Assembly (NCBI RefSeq): GCF_001552615.1
Contig: NZ_BCRN01000006.1
Coordinates: forward strand, 1-64,000
Direction: 5' to 3'
DNA length: 64,000 bases
Source: Millisia brevis NBRC 105863
GTDB taxonomy: Bacteria; Actinomycetota; Actinomycetes; Mycobacteriales; Mycobacteriaceae
Under the pieces are notes generated by a model, which worked only from the letters and a program-made list of their open reading frames with translations, did no database searches and was not told the origin of the DNA. Shown here piece by piece: positions 20,245 through 29,354 of this stretch (the stretch's first letter is position 1; the number at the start of each line of letters is the position of its first letter). Made by a program: the position numbers and the translations under genes.

Positions 20245-21237
20245 GTGGCGATCTCCAAAGTCGAACGGCTGATGAACCTGGTGATCTGCCTGTTGTCGAC
20301 CCGTCAATACGTGTCGGCCGAGCGGATCCGCTCCTCGGTCGCCGGCTACTCCGACAGTCCCAACGACGAGGCGTTCGCGCGCATGTTCGAGCGGGACAAG
20401 AACGAACTGCGCGATCTCGGCATCCCTTTGGAGACCGGACCGACCTCGCAGTTCTCCTCGGTCGAGGGCTACCGGATCGACCGCGGCGCGTATTTCCTGC
20501 CGGCGATCGACCTCGACTCGGACGAGGCCGCCGCCGTCGCCGTCGCGGCCCAACTGTGGGAGTCCCCGCAACTGAGCGCCGCGGTGCACAGCGCCCTGCT
20601 GAAGCTGCGAGCCGCCGGGGTGCAGGTCGACACCGAGGCCGGGCCGGCGAATGTCGGCCCGATGCCCGTGCGCACCCGCGCCTCGGAACCGGCGCTCGGC
20701 GCCCTGCTCGCGGCGATCGAATCCGGTCGCGCCGTCCGGTTCGGTCATCGCCCGGAGCGCACGGCGCAGCCGACGACCCGAACGGTCGATCCGTGGGGAG
20801 TGGTCACCGCGAACGGTCGGTGGTACCTCGTCGGCTTCGATCACGACCGGGAGGCGGTGCGCACCTTCCGCATCTCCCGGATCGAGGACGATGTGCGCCC
20901 CTTCGGTCCTCTCGGCGCCGTCCAGAAGCCGGCCGAAGCCAATCTGCAGCAGATCGTCGCCGCGGCGACCGGGATGCCCCGGTCCGGTCCGGTGGGGACC
21001 GCCCGGGTCTGGGTCGCCGATGACCGGGCGGTCGAACTGCGGAGGCTCGGCACCGTCGTCGAGGAGCGGACGGTCGGCGGACGACGGGGGAGCGTGGTGG
21101 AGTTCTCGGTGCGTTCCCCCAACTGGGTGGCCCGACTGATCTGCGGATACGGTCCCGACGCGTTGGTGATCGGCCCGGAGGACCTGCGGACCGAGGTCCG
21201 TGAACGGTTGCAGCGAGCGATCGGATCCCGCGCATGA
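20245..21237 (+). CDS. pafB: PafB, WYL-domain transcriptional activator of the DNA-damage response
   Basis: With PafC it forms the heteromeric activator of the LexA-independent, RecA-independent mycobacterial DNA-damage regulon (established for M. smegmatis and M. tuberculosis). The 330-residue protein has an N-terminal winged helix-turn-helix (KVERLMNLVICLLSTRQYVS...), a middle linker and a WYL domain with VTANGRWYLVGFDHDREAVR TFRISRI. A C-terminal WCX extension ends the protein. GTG 20245 is set by a TAGGCT box 6 bases upstream. The stop overlaps pafC (ATGA), consistent with equimolar production. Nucleic-acid ligand binding by the WYL domain is family knowledge, not seen directly. Confidence 0.93.
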   Translation: MAISKVERLMNLVICLLSTRQYVSAERIRSSVAGYSDSPNDEAFARMFERDKNELRDLGIPLETGPTSQFSSVEGYRIDRGAYFLPAIDLDSDEAAAVAVAAQLWESPQLSAAVHSALLKLRAAGVQVDTEAGPANVGPMPVRTRASEPALGALLAAIESGRAVRFGHRPERTAQPTTRTVDPWGVVTANGRWYLVGFDHDREAVRTFRISRIEDDVRPFGPLGAVQKPAEANLQQIVAAATGMPRSGPVGTARVWVADDRAVELRRLGTVVEERTVGGRRGSVVEFSVRSPNWVARLICGYGPDALVIGPEDLRTEVRERLQRAIGSRA

Positions 21238-22202
21238 GCACACGACTGTCCCAACGCCTGGTGCGGCTGCTGAACCTGGTGCCGTACTTCCAGGAGAACC
21301 CGGGGATCTCCGCCGCCGCGGCCGCCGCCGAACTCGGTGTGACGACCGGCCAACTGATGTCGGATCTCAACCAGCTGTGGATGTGCGGTCTGCCCGGATA
21401 CGGTCCGGGCGATCTGATCGACCTGTCCTTCTCCGAGGACAGCATCACCGTGACCTTCAATGCCGGGATCGACCGACCGTTGCGGCTGACCGGCACCGAG
21501 GCGACCGCCACCCTGGTGGCGTTGCGATCGCTGATCGATCTGCCGGGCACCGTCGACCCGGGCGCGGCGCAGCGGGCGATCGCCAAGATCGAGCAGGCGG
21601 CCGGCACCGTGCGGGGTCTCGAGGCGATCGCGGAGATCGAGGGCACCGAATCGGAGGCGGTCCGCACGGTCCGCGGTGCGGTCGCGTCGCGGCGGGCGAT
21701 CCGATTGCGCTACTACAGCGCCTCCCGCGACGCCGTCTCCGATCGGGTGGTCGATCCGCTCGACATCATCGTCGTCGACGATCACACCTATCTGCGGGCG
21801 TGGTGCCGCTCCGCCGAGGGGGTTCGGCTCTTTCGGTTCGACAGGATCGAAACCGCCGAACGGCTCGACGAACCCGCCCGGCCCCCGGCCGACACGCCCG
21901 GTTCCGAGGATTCCCTCGAACTCTTCCGCGATGATCCGGCGCTCCCGCTGGCGCGGCTCGAGATCGCCGGGAACCTGACCTGGGTACTCGATCATTACCC
22001 GATGACACCGACCGAACGCGAAGTTGACGACGGTTCGGGCCGGTTCGAGGTGACGATGCGCTATGCGACTCAGGACTGGATGGTGCGGCTGATCCTCGGT
22101 TTCGGCGGTGGGATCACCGTCGTGGAACCGGAGTCGCTGCGCGATGCGGTCGATCGGCGGGCGGGCGACGCCCTGGCGGCCTACGCCGCGTTGGACGACT
22201 GA
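21234..22202 (+). CDS. pafC: PafC, WYL-domain partner of PafB
   Basis: Paralogue and partner of PafB. The 322 residues show the same layout: N-terminal helix-turn-helix ([40 protein letters not shown]), a WYL domain in which the strand reads [20 protein letters not shown] with FRFDRIE, and a C-terminal WCX-like domain. The Trp-Tyr-Leu signature is degenerate here (TYL), as often in PafC. ATG 21234 overlaps the pafB stop. tatA begins 97 bases downstream with its own -10 box. Confidence 0.92.
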   Translation: MSTRLSQRLVRLLNLVPYFQENPGISAAAAAAELGVTTGQLMSDLNQLWMCGLPGYGPGDLIDLSFSEDSITVTFNAGIDRPLRLTGTEATATLVALRSLIDLPGTVDPGAAQRAIAKIEQAAGTVRGLEAIAEIEGTESEAVRTVRGAVASRRAIRLRYYSASRDAVSDRVVDPLDIIVVDDHTYLRAWCRSAEGVRLFRFDRIETAERLDEPARPPADTPGSEDSLELFRDDPALPLARLEIAGNLTWVLDHYPMTPTEREVDDGSGRFEVTMRYATQDWMVRLILGFGGGITVVEPESLRDAVDRRAGDALAAYAALDD

Positions 22203-22262
22203 TGGCCGCCGCTTTCTCGTTACCGGCCGGCAAGCTCGTCGGCGTAGGCTGCCGACGACCGC

Positions 22263-22268
22263 TAGAGT
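22263..22268 (+). promoter_or_regulatory. Candidate -10 box TAGAGT of tatAC
   Basis: TAGAGT in the pafC-tatA gap would start a transcript near 22275, giving a leader of about 25 bases containing the GGAGG at 22288-22292. Confidence 0.4.
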
Positions 22269-22299
22269 CTCTGGTGAACTCACCTGTGGAGGTAGTGAT

Positions 22300-22581
22300 A
22301 TGGGATCCCTGAGCCCGTGGCACTGGGCCATCGTCATCCTGGCATTCATCATTCTGTTCGGATACAAGCGGCTTCCCGACGCCGCTCGCGGCCTGGGACG
22401 TTCGCTGCGGATCTTCAAGTCCGAGGTCCAGGACCTGCGCAATGACGATCGTCGGGACGCGCCGGCCGCTGATGCTCCCGCCGCGGCCCCGTCCACCGCG
22501 ATCGATCCGCCGCGCACCGCCGAAGCCGCTCCGCCGAATACCTCGGCCGTGACGTCCGACCCCGAACGTCGCTCCGCCTGA
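22300..22581 (+). CDS. tatA: Twin-arginine translocase subunit TatA
   Basis: Pore-forming component of the Tat system that exports folded proteins. The 93-residue protein has the short N-terminal membrane helix ([19 protein letters not shown]), the [18 protein letters not shown] hinge and amphipathic helix, and an acidic, Pro/Ala-rich disordered tail. GTGGAGG precedes ATG 22300 by about 8 bases. It is followed 7 bases after its stop by tatC. TatB is normally encoded elsewhere in this order. A possible local client is the Tat-like precursor at 59589-60413. Confidence 0.95.
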   Translation: MGSLSPWHWAIVILAFIILFGYKRLPDAARGLGRSLRIFKSEVQDLRNDDRRDAPAADAPAAAPSTAIDPPRTAEAAPPNTSAVTSDPERRSA

Positions 22582-22588
22582 TCGACGG

Positions 22589-23509
22589 GTGCGTATTCCG
22601 TTCGACCCTCGGAGACGGCGCAGTCGGGTCAATCCCGAAGGCACGATGCCGCTGGTCGACCACCTGCGCGAACTGCGTTGGCGACTGCTGATCTCCCTCG
22701 GGGCGATCACGGTCACCACCGTGTTCGGATTCCTTTGGTACGCCTACGGGTTCCTCGGGGTGCCGTCGCTCGGTGAGATTCTGCGCGGTCCGTACTGTTC
22801 GCTGCCGCCCGAGTCGCGGGCGGTGCTGTCGGCCGACGACGCCTGCCGCCTCCTGGCGACGGGTCCCTTCGAGCAGTTCATGCTGCGCTTGAAGGTCGGT
22901 CTGACCGCCGCCGTCGTGCTGGCCTGCCCGATCTGGCTCTACCAGATCTGGGCGTTCATCACGCCGGGCCTGTACAAGAACGAGCGCCGCTACGCGGTCG
23001 GCTTCGTCACCGCCGGCGCGGTGCTGTTCGTCGCGGGCGCCGTGCTCGCCTACTACGTCGTCGCCAAGGCCTTGGGCTTCCTGCTCACGATCGGCGACAA
23101 CGTCCAGATCACCGCGCTCAGCGGTACCGAGTACTTCGGCTTCGTCATCAACCTGTTGATCATCTTCGGCGTCAGCTTCGAACTGCCGTTGCTGGTCGTG
23201 GCGCTCAATCTCGTCGGCATCCTGCCCTACGAGCGGCTCAAGAGCTGGCGGCGCGGGCTGATCTTCGCGCTGTTCGTCTTCGCCGCCGTCGCCACACCCG
23301 GGCAGGATCCCTTCACGATGACGGCCCTGGCGTTGGCGCTGAGCCTGCTGTTGGAAGTGGCCATCCAGATCGCTCGCCTGCACGACCGCGCGGTGGCCCG
23401 TCGGCCGGGAGCCTTCGACGATCTCGCCGACGACGAGGTCTCGCCGATCGACCCGGTGACACCCGTGGATCCGGCGGATCGCATCGATTCGACGCATCCT
23501 CGGTCATGA
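22589..23509 (+). CDS. tatC: Twin-arginine translocase subunit TatC
   Basis: Signal-peptide receptor of the Tat translocase. The 306-residue protein has six membrane helices and the family signatures [15 protein letters not shown] (the conserved HLxELR), a periplasmic loop with [33 protein letters not shown], and [20 protein letters not shown] with the conserved FE. The C-terminal tail is long, acidic and Asp/Pro-rich ([12 protein letters not shown]), as in other actinobacteria. The GTG at 22589 follows tatA almost directly, and helY begins 8 bases after the stop. Confidence 0.95.
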   Translation: MRIPFDPRRRRSRVNPEGTMPLVDHLRELRWRLLISLGAITVTTVFGFLWYAYGFLGVPSLGEILRGPYCSLPPESRAVLSADDACRLLATGPFEQFMLRLKVGLTAAVVLACPIWLYQIWAFITPGLYKNERRYAVGFVTAGAVLFVAGAVLAYYVVAKALGFLLTIGDNVQITALSGTEYFGFVINLLIIFGVSFELPLLVVALNLVGILPYERLKSWRRGLIFALFVFAAVATPGQDPFTMTALALALSLLLEVAIQIARLHDRAVARRPGAFDDLADDEVSPIDPVTPVDPADRIDSTHPRS

Positions 23510-23516
23510 TCGACGC

Positions 23517-26309
23517 GTGACGGTTGCGATTCCGCCGGAAGCCGGTCCCGAACTGACCGCCTTCGCCCGGCAGTTGCCCTTTCCGCTCGACCCCTTCCAG
23601 ATCGAGGCCTGCCGCGCCCTGGAAAACGGGTCCGGCGTGCTCGTCTGCGCCCCGACCGGGGCGGGCAAGACGATCGTCGGCGAGTTCGGGGTGCACTTGG
23701 CTCTCGCCGCCGGCGCCAAATGCTTCTACACCACCCCGATCAAGGCGCTGAGCAACCAGAAGTACGGCGACCTGGTCCGCCGCTACGGATCGGACAAGGT
23801 CGGCCTGCTCACCGGGGACACGAGCGTCAACCCGGAGGCCCCGGTGGTCGTGATGACCACCGAGGTTCTGCGCAACATGCTCTACGCCGGGTCGTCGACG
23901 CTGCGCGGCCTGAGCCATGTGGTGATGGACGAGGTGCACTTCCTGGCCGACCGCTTCCGCGGCGCCGTCTGGGAGGAGGTGATCCTGCACCTGCCGCCGC
24001 GCGTGTCGCTGATCAGCCTGTCGGCGACGGTGTCGAACGCCGAGGAGTTCGGCGCCTGGATCCAGACCGTTCGCGGCGATACCGAGGTCATCGTCGACGA
24101 CACCCGGCCGGTGCCGCTGTGGCAGCACATGCTGGTCGGTCGGCGGCTGTTCGATCTGTTCGCCGGGCCGGAGAGCCCCGGCGCGAAGTCGTCCGCGGGT
24201 ACCGGCCGACGCGGCCGGGGCAAGGGCGGCGAGGGCGGCGGCCGGGGCAAGGCAGCCGACTCCCGCACCGCGCGGGTCGATCCACAACTCGATCGGGCGA
24301 TCGCCCAACGGTTGGTCGCCGACGAGGACGGCGATCGCGGTGGCCGCGGACGCCACGGGGGCGGGCGCAACCGCCGCCGCGTTTCGCGCCCCGACATGCT
24401 CACCCTGCTCGACGCGGACGGCCTGCTGCCGGCGATCGACTTCATCTTCAGCCGGGCCGGTTGCGACGGCGCCGTCGCCCAATGCCTGCGGTCGCCGCTG
24501 GTGCTGACGCCGCCGGAGGTGCGCGCCCGGGTCGAGGAGGTCATCGATCGCCATACCTCCGGAATTCCCCGTGCGGACCTCGAGGTCCTCGGGTTCTGGG
24601 AATGGCGCGAGGGCGTCCTGCGCGGATTCGCCGCCCACCACGCCGGCCTGCTCCCGGCGTTCCGACATACCGTCGAGGAACTCTTCGCGGCGGGCCTGAT
24701 CCGTGCGGTCTTCGCCACCGAGACGTTGGCGCTCGGCATTAACATGCCCGCCCGCACGGTCGTGCTCGAGCGGATGGTCAAGTACAACGGCGAGACGCAC
24801 GCCAAGCTGACGGCGGGGGAGTACACCCAGCTGACCGGTCGCGCCGGGCGACGCGGGATCGACGTCGAGGGTCACGCGGTGGTCGTCTGGGAGCCGGATA
24901 TCTCCCCGGAGGACGTGGCCGGGCTGGCCTCGACCCGTACCTTCCCGCTGCGCAGTTCGTTCCGGGCCTCGTACAACATGACGGTCAACCTCGTCGAACA
25001 TATGGGTGTCGCCGACGCCCGCGCCGTTCTCGACCGATCGTTCGCACAGTTCCAGGCCGACCGTTCGGTCGTCGGGCTGGTGCGCGGCGCGGACCGCAAC
25101 GACGTCGCGATCGCCGAACTGCGGGAGGAACTGGTCGAGATCGACGCCGACGTGCTCGAATACGCGGCGCTGCTCGATCGGTTGACCGGCCGCGAACGCG
25201 ACCTCGAACGCAGCGGCCGCGCCCATCGTCGCGAGGAGGCCGCCCGTGCGCTGAGCGACCTGCGACGGGGCGACGTGATCGGCATCCCTTCCGGCCGGCG
25301 CGCCGGGCTGGCGGTGATCGTCGAACCGGACGGCAGTGCGGACCCGCATCCGGTGGTCGTGACGATCGGGCATTGGGCCGGCCGCATCTCGGTCGCCGAT
25401 GTACCGGTCGCGGCGGAGGTGCTCGGTCGGATCCGCCTGCCGAAGCAGGTGCAGTACCGCAACCCGCGGGTGCGTCGCGATATCGCCTCGACGATCCGCA
25501 ATACCGGAATCCTCCCGCCGGGTCGGCCGCGGCGACGCGGATCGACCGCGGCAGACGACAGCGAGATCGCCGCGCTGCGTCGGGTGATCCGCTCGCATCC
25601 GGTCCACGACCGGCCCGACCGCGACACGATCATCCGCGCCGCCCAGCGCTACAGCACCCTGGTCGAGGAGACCGCGTCGATGCGCCGGAAGGCGTCCGCG
25701 ACGACCGACTCGCTCAGCCGCACCTTCGATCGCATCGTCGAACTGCTGACCGAACGGGGCTTCCTGTCCGGTGAGGACGATCCGGGAGGCCCGCGCACCA
25801 CCGCGGATGGGCGCATGCTCGCCGGCATCTACAGCGAGTCGGACCTGTTGATCGCCGAATGTCTGCGCGCCGGGATCTGGCGCGGCCTCGAGCCCGCGGA
25901 TCTCGCCGCAGTTGCCTCGGCCGTGCTCTACGAGGCACGCACCGAGGGCTTGGCCACCACCGGTCCGATCTCCGAGGAATTGTCCGAGAGCCTGGCCGCG
26001 ACGACTCGGCTCTGGCAGGAACTGCGCCGCGACGAGGTGCGCCTGCGATTGCCGACGACGCGGCCCCCGGATGTCGGCTTCGTGGCGGCGATCTCCGCGT
26101 GGGCACGTCGCCGCCCGCTCGACGAGGTATTGGCGGCGGGTGCCGGCGACGGCTCGCTGTCCGGTGGGGACTTCGTCCGATGGTGTCGACAGGTGATCGA
26201 CCTGCTCGAGCAACTCCGGAACGCCTCCGACGACTCCGATCTGTCCGCCGCGGCGACCGATGCGATCGGCGCGATCCGCCGCGGAATCGTTGCGGTCGAC
26301 TCCGCATGA
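23517..26309 (+). CDS. helY: DEAD/DEAH-box helicase HelY (Ski2/Mtr4-like)
   Basis: A 930-residue superfamily-2 RNA helicase of the Ski2 type. Residues about 17-220 form RecA domain 1 with Walker A CAPTGAGKT (about 44-52), TTPIKALSNQKY (Ia) and DEVHFLAD (motif II, DEVH box, about 138). VSLISLSATVSNAEEF is motif III. A basic, glycine-rich insert (about 225-290: RGRGKGGEGGGRGK and RGRHGGGRNRRR) may bind RNA. RecA domain 2 has FATETLALGINMPAR and QLTGRAGRRGID. The last 350 residues are the Ski2/DSHCT helical domain. GTG 23517 is adopted; CATGAT 6 bases upstream is an imperfect leaderless box. The position after tatC is as in mycobacteria. Confidence 0.93.
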   Translation: MTVAIPPEAGPELTAFARQLPFPLDPFQIEACRALENGSGVLVCAPTGAGKTIVGEFGVHLALAAGAKCFYTTPIKALSNQKYGDLVRRYGSDKVGLLTGDTSVNPEAPVVVMTTEVLRNMLYAGSSTLRGLSHVVMDEVHFLADRFRGAVWEEVILHLPPRVSLISLSATVSNAEEFGAWIQTVRGDTEVIVDDTRPVPLWQHMLVGRRLFDLFAGPESPGAKSSAGTGRRGRGKGGEGGGRGKAADSRTARVDPQLDRAIAQRLVADEDGDRGGRGRHGGGRNRRRVSRPDMLTLLDADGLLPAIDFIFSRAGCDGAVAQCLRSPLVLTPPEVRARVEEVIDRHTSGIPRADLEVLGFWEWREGVLRGFAAHHAGLLPAFRHTVEELFAAGLIRAVFATETLALGINMPARTVVLERMVKYNGETHAKLTAGEYTQLTGRAGRRGIDVEGHAVVVWEPDISPEDVAGLASTRTFPLRSSFRASYNMTVNLVEHMGVADARAVLDRSFAQFQADRSVVGLVRGADRNDVAIAELREELVEIDADVLEYAALLDRLTGRERDLERSGRAHRREEAARALSDLRRGDVIGIPSGRRAGLAVIVEPDGSADPHPVVVTIGHWAGRISVADVPVAAEVLGRIRLPKQVQYRNPRVRRDIASTIRNTGILPPGRPRRRGSTAADDSEIAALRRVIRSHPVHDRPDRDTIIRAAQRYSTLVEETASMRRKASATTDSLSRTFDRIVELLTERGFLSGEDDPGGPRTTADGRMLAGIYSESDLLIAECLRAGIWRGLEPADLAAVASAVLYEARTEGLATTGPISEELSESLAATTRLWQELRRDEVRLRLPTTRPPDVGFVAAISAWARRRPLDEVLAAGAGDGSLSGGDFVRWCRQVIDLLEQLRNASDDSDLSAAATDAIGAIRRGIVAVDSA

Positions 26310-26370
26310 GTGACGTTGGTCATGTTCCGGATGCGGGTGTTCGGGAAGCCAACAGGGTTTTTTGCCCGAA

Positions 26371-26376
26371 TAGCGT
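26371..26376 (+). promoter_or_regulatory. Candidate -10 box TAGCGT upstream of the DUF4333 gene
   Basis: TAGCGT follows a T-run and CCCGAA in the 190-base gap after helY. A transcript from about 26383 would have a 120-base leader. No clear -35, so confidence is low. A weak TTCGGG/CCCGAA hairpin (26340-26370) just upstream might end helY transcription. Confidence 0.3.
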
Positions 26377-26501
26377 AGGACCGACCTGTCGTCCCGGTGA
26401 CCGCACCTGCTTCAATACCGAGGTGGGGGATGCCGCCGGTCGTTGCGACCGACCGAGTCGGACCGCCGATGACAGAACACTTTGGCGAAACTGGAGCAAC
26501 G

Positions 26502-27683
26502 ATGACTGACCCCGGCAATCCCGCCGGACCGGGAGCGGGAGACGATCCGCATCGGTCGGATTCCCCTGATCTCACCAAGAAGGAATCGGACAGGCCCGCG
26601 GGTGCGTCCGGGTTCGGTTCCGCCGAGGACAACGAGACCACCCGTGTGGTGAACCCGTCGCCGGCGGCGGGCCAGGGCTCCGGCAACCCGCCCGGATACG
26701 CCGGGCGCCCCTACGGTGAGCAGCCGTCCTACGGTCAGCAGCCGAACTACGGTCAGCAGCCCGGCCGTCCGAACTACGGGCAGCAGCCGAGCTACGGCCA
26801 GCAGCCGGGCCAGCCGTCCTACGGACAGGCACCGTCCCAGCCGTCCTACGGTCAGCAGCCCGGCCAGAACTACGGGCAGGCGCCGAGCCGGCCCTCCTAC
26901 GGGCAGCAGCCGAGTGCGCCCGGTCAGCCGTCCTATGGGCAGCAGCCGGGCCAGCAGGGCCAGCAGGGATACGGCCAGCAGCCGAACTACGGGCAACAGC
27001 CCGGCCAGCCGAACTACGGCCAGCAGCCCGGTCAGCCGAACTACGGCCAGCCGAGTCAGCCCGGTCAGCCCAACTATGGACAACAGCCGGGGCAGCCGGG
27101 CTACGGCCAGCAGCCCGGCCGTCCGGCGTACGGTCAGCAGCCCGGTCAGCCGAACTACGGGCAGGCGCCGAGCCAGCCGGGCTATGGGCAGCAGCCGGGG
27201 CAGCCGGGGCAGCCGGGCTACGGTCAGCAGCCCCCGCAGACCCCGATCGCGGACTCCACCCCCGGAGCCCCCTACGGTGCGCCGGTATACGGCGCCCCCG
27301 CCGGGCAGCCCGGCGCCGGCTACCAGCCTCCGGGCGGCCAGTGGGGCAACCCGCCGAGCGGCTCGGCGTCCGGCAAGTCGAAGAACCCGCTGGTCATCGG
27401 CGGCCTCGCCGTCGTGATCATCCTGGGTGTCATCGGCGGCATTCTGTTCCAGCAGAACTCCGGCACCAAGACCTTCGACCAGGCGGCGGTCCAGGACGGT
27501 GTCAGCCGGATCCTCACCGAGGACTACGGCGCCCAGCAGGTCAACCGGGTGTCCTGCCCCTCCGGCCAGGAAGTGGTGGTCGGCTCGACCTTCCTGTGCG
27601 ATGTCGACTTCGACGGCCGCACCACCAGCGTCGAGATTCGGGTGCTCAACGAGGACGGCACCTACTCGGTCAGCCAGCCGTAG
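26502..27683 (+). CDS. DUF4333 membrane protein with long Gln/Pro/Tyr/Gly repeat
   Basis: A 393-residue protein with three parts. Residues about 1-60 are acidic and polar. Residues about 65-270 are low-complexity repeats of the type YGQQPGQPN, almost without charge. A membrane helix ([20 protein letters not shown]) is followed by an external DUF4333 domain of about 65 residues with two Cys (NRVSCPSG...STFLCDVDF) that probably form a disulfide, ending TYSVSQP. The mycobacterial gene at this position (Rv2091c, after helY) has the same architecture. Function is unknown; DUF4333 domains also occur on lipoproteins and kinase-associated membrane proteins. ATG 26502 is chosen for the GGAG about 6 bases before it; ATG 26469 would add 11 residues. 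Confidence 0.8.
   Translation: MTDPGNPAGPGAGDDPHRSDSPDLTKKESDRPAGASGFGSAEDNETTRVVNPSPAAGQGSGNPPGYAGRPYGEQPSYGQQPNYGQQPGRPNYGQQPSYGQQPGQPSYGQAPSQPSYGQQPGQNYGQAPSRPSYGQQPSAPGQPSYGQQPGQQGQQGYGQQPNYGQQPGQPNYGQQPGQPNYGQPSQPGQPNYGQQPGQPGYGQQPGRPAYGQQPGQPNYGQAPSQPGYGQQPGQPGQPGYGQQPPQTPIADSTPGAPYGAPVYGAPAGQPGAGYQPPGGQWGNPPSGSASGKSKNPLVIGGLAVVIILGVIGGILFQQNSGTKTFDQAAVQDGVSRILTEDYGAQQVNRVSCPSGQEVVVGSTFLCDVDFDGRTTSVEIRVLNEDGTYSVSQP
26697..27240 (+). repeat. Degenerate tandem repeat, YGQQPGQPN-type units
   Basis: About 540 bases of imperfect 18- to 33-base units centred on TACGGNCAGCAGCCNGGNCAGCC, all in the reading frame of the DUF4333 protein. Units vary by synonymous changes and by N/S/G before Tyr. 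The coding frame explains them fully, but such tracts expand and contract readily and assemble poorly from short reads. Confidence 0.85.
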
Positions 27684-27741
27684 TCGGCGGGATCGAGACG
27701 AACGGACACAACCACGGGTCGAGCATCGGCGCCGGCGGGTC

Positions 27742-27747
27742 TATGGT
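27742..27747 (+). promoter_or_regulatory. -10 box TATGGT, leaderless pepE
   Basis: TATGGT then 7 bases then ATG 27755. The box overlaps the alternative ATG 27743, which argues that 27755 is the true start. Confidence 0.45.
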
Positions 27748-27754
27748 CGCCACC

Positions 27755-28900
27755 ATGGATACCGCCGGCTCCGTTGTTTCCGCACCCGATGATCGTTTCG
27801 AGTCCACCGTGTACGGGGAGCGTCTGTCCCGCGCCGCGAAGCTCGCGGCCGACGCCGGCGTCGCCGCGCTGCTGGTGACCCCCGGCCCGGATATGCGGTA
27901 TCTGGTCGGCTCCCGGGCGGAGTCCCACGAGCGGCTGACCTGCCTGGTGATCCCGGCCGACGGTCAACCCGCGACCCTGGTGGTCCCGCGACTGGAACTG
28001 GCCTCCTGGCGCGGCAGTGTCATCACCGATCTGGGTCTACCGGTCGCCGACTGGACCGACGCGGCCGATCCCTACGCGCTGGTGGTCGAGGCGGTCGGCG
28101 GCCCGGCGTCGGCGGCGGTGGTCGATGCGATGCCCGCGTTGCATCTGGTCCCGCTGGCGGACCGATTGGGCGCCCCGGTGGTGCTCGCGACGCCGATCCT
28201 GCGACAGCTGCGGATGCTCAAGGACCCCAGCGAGATCGAACAGCTCCGCCGGGCCGGCGCCGCGATCGACCGGGTCCACGCTCGGATGGGGACCTGGCTG
28301 CGGGCCGGTCGCACCGAACGGGAGATCGCCGCGGACATCTCCGCCGCGATCCTCGCCGAGGGCCACGCCTCCGCCGCTTTCGTGATCGTGGGCTCCGGGC
28401 CCAATGGCGCCGATCCGCACCACGACGTGTCCGATCGGGTTGTCGAGGACGGCGACATCGTCGTGATCGATATCGGTGGCCCGCTGCCCAGCGGCTACAA
28501 CTCCGACTGCACCCGCACATACAGCATCGGCGAGCCCGACCCCGCGGTCGCCGCCCAGATCGCGGAACTCGAACGCGCGCAGGCGGCGTCGGTGGCCTCG
28601 GTGCGGCCGGGCGTCACGGCGGAATCGGTCGACGCCGCCGCCCGCGAGCCGCTGGTCGCCGCGGGCCTCGGGGAGGTCTTCATCCACCGCACCGGGCACG
28701 GGATCGGCCTGTCGGTCCACGAGGAGCCGTACATCGTCGGCGGCAACGAGCTGCCGCTGGAGGCCGGGATGGCGTTCTCGGTCGAGCCCGGGATCTATCA
28801 CACCGGTCGCTGGGGTGCCCGCATCGAGGACATCGTCGTGGTCACCGCGGACGGTTGCGAGTCGGTCAACCTCCGACCGCACGGGCTGACGGTCCTCTAG
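27755..28900 (+). CDS. pepE: M24-family aminopeptidase/Xaa-Pro dipeptidase PepE
   Basis: Cytosolic metallopeptidase of the creatinase/Xaa-Pro dipeptidase clan, 381 residues. Domain 1 (about 25-150) is the creatinase N-domain ([21 protein letters not shown]). The pita-bread domain carries all five metal ligands: two Asp in [20 protein letters not shown], His in [16 protein letters not shown], Glu in [12 protein letters not shown] and Glu in ARIEDIVVV. It should cleave dipeptides ending in Pro, though some family members hydrolyse other substrates. The synteny (after the DUF4333 gene) equals M. tuberculosis pepE. Its stop overlaps by four bases the stop of the convergent PPOX gene (CTAG). Confidence 0.9.
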   Translation: MDTAGSVVSAPDDRFESTVYGERLSRAAKLAADAGVAALLVTPGPDMRYLVGSRAESHERLTCLVIPADGQPATLVVPRLELASWRGSVITDLGLPVADWTDAADPYALVVEAVGGPASAAVVDAMPALHLVPLADRLGAPVVLATPILRQLRMLKDPSEIEQLRRAGAAIDRVHARMGTWLRAGRTEREIAADISAAILAEGHASAAFVIVGSGPNGADPHHDVSDRVVEDGDIVVIDIGGPLPSGYNSDCTRTYSIGEPDPAVAAQIAELERAQAASVASVRPGVTAESVDAAAREPLVAAGLGEVFIHRTGHGIGLSVHEEPYIVGGNELPLEAGMAFSVEPGIYHTGRWGARIEDIVVVTADGCESVNLRPHGLTVL

Positions 28901-29313
28901 GGGGTGGCGGCGGTTCCCAGGAGCGTCGAGGAGCCCAGCACCCGCTCGACCTGCACCTCGATCACCACCCGCCGCGGGTTGACCCGCGGCGGACGGTAGC
29001 GGCGCTCGTAGCGCTGCTCGGCGTCCCGGACGGCGTCGGCGTCGCGCAACACCCGGGCGGGCCCCTCGAGGGTCAGCCACCGGGCGCCGTCGATCTGGGT
29101 CAGGGCGCCACGGCCCCGACGCTCGGCGTTGCGGACCTTCGCCGAACCGTCGGAGGTGATCACCCGGGCGGTCCCGGTCTCCGGATCCCAGGTGAAGCCG
29201 ACCGCCACCACGTGCGGGCTGCCGTCGGCGCGGACGGTGGCAAGCGTGGCGAGATGGCGTTCGGTGAGGAAGGTGGTTGCGGCGTCGGTGAGATCGGCGG
29301 CGGTGCGGGCCAT
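28897..29313 (-). CDS. PPOX-fold F420/flavin-dependent reductase, Rv2074-like
   Basis: A 138-residue split beta-barrel protein of the pyridoxamine-oxidase-like family. It matches, as I recall it, M. tuberculosis Rv2074, reported as an F420H2-dependent biliverdin reductase: [30 protein letters not shown], then [33 protein letters not shown] and a C-terminal [18 protein letters not shown]. Cofactor and substrate here are inferred from that similarity. The neighbouring SDR and cobL-M-K order is also as in Rv2073c-Rv2070c, so the whole block is orthologous. A TACGGT box lies 6 bases before ATG 29313 on the minus strand, indicating a leaderless transcript. It diverges from the SDR gene 41 bases away. 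Confidence 0.85.
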   Translation of the reverse strand: MARTAADLTDAATTFLTERHLATLATVRADGSPHVVAVGFTWDPETGTARVITSDGSAKVRNAERRGRGALTQIDGARWLTLEGPARVLRDADAVRDAEQRYERRYRPPRVNPRRVVIEVQVERVLGSSTLLGTAATP

Positions 29314-29319
29314 GGGTTC

Positions 29320-29325
29320 ACCGTA
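29320..29325 (-). promoter_or_regulatory. -10 box TACGGT, leaderless Rv2074-like gene
   Basis: On the minus strand TACGGT is followed by 6 bases and ATG 29313. It lies in the 41-base divergent gap shared with the SDR gene. Confidence 0.45.
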
Positions 29326-29354
29326 CGAGATCGGCCCCGGGCAATACTGTTGCG

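Noticed and set aside
20245-22202. Possible PafBC target promoters (RecA-NDp type) within the window
   Set aside because: I did not find a convincing TTGTCRGTG-like element upstream of a TANNNT box; a motif scan would be needed to be sure.
23501-23516. CATGAT 6 bases before the helY GTG
   Set aside because: The first position is C rather than T, so it departs from the TANNNT pattern; noted only as a weak possibility.
26697-27240. Regular repeats that might suggest a CRISPR array
   Set aside because: Units are imperfect, lack unique spacers and are fully explained by a protein repeat in one reading frame.
29345-29354. TACTGT upstream of the SDR gene as a leaderless promoter
   Set aside because: Only 4 bases separate it from GTG 29355, outside the 6-8 base spacing of the other genes, so it was not listed as a feature.
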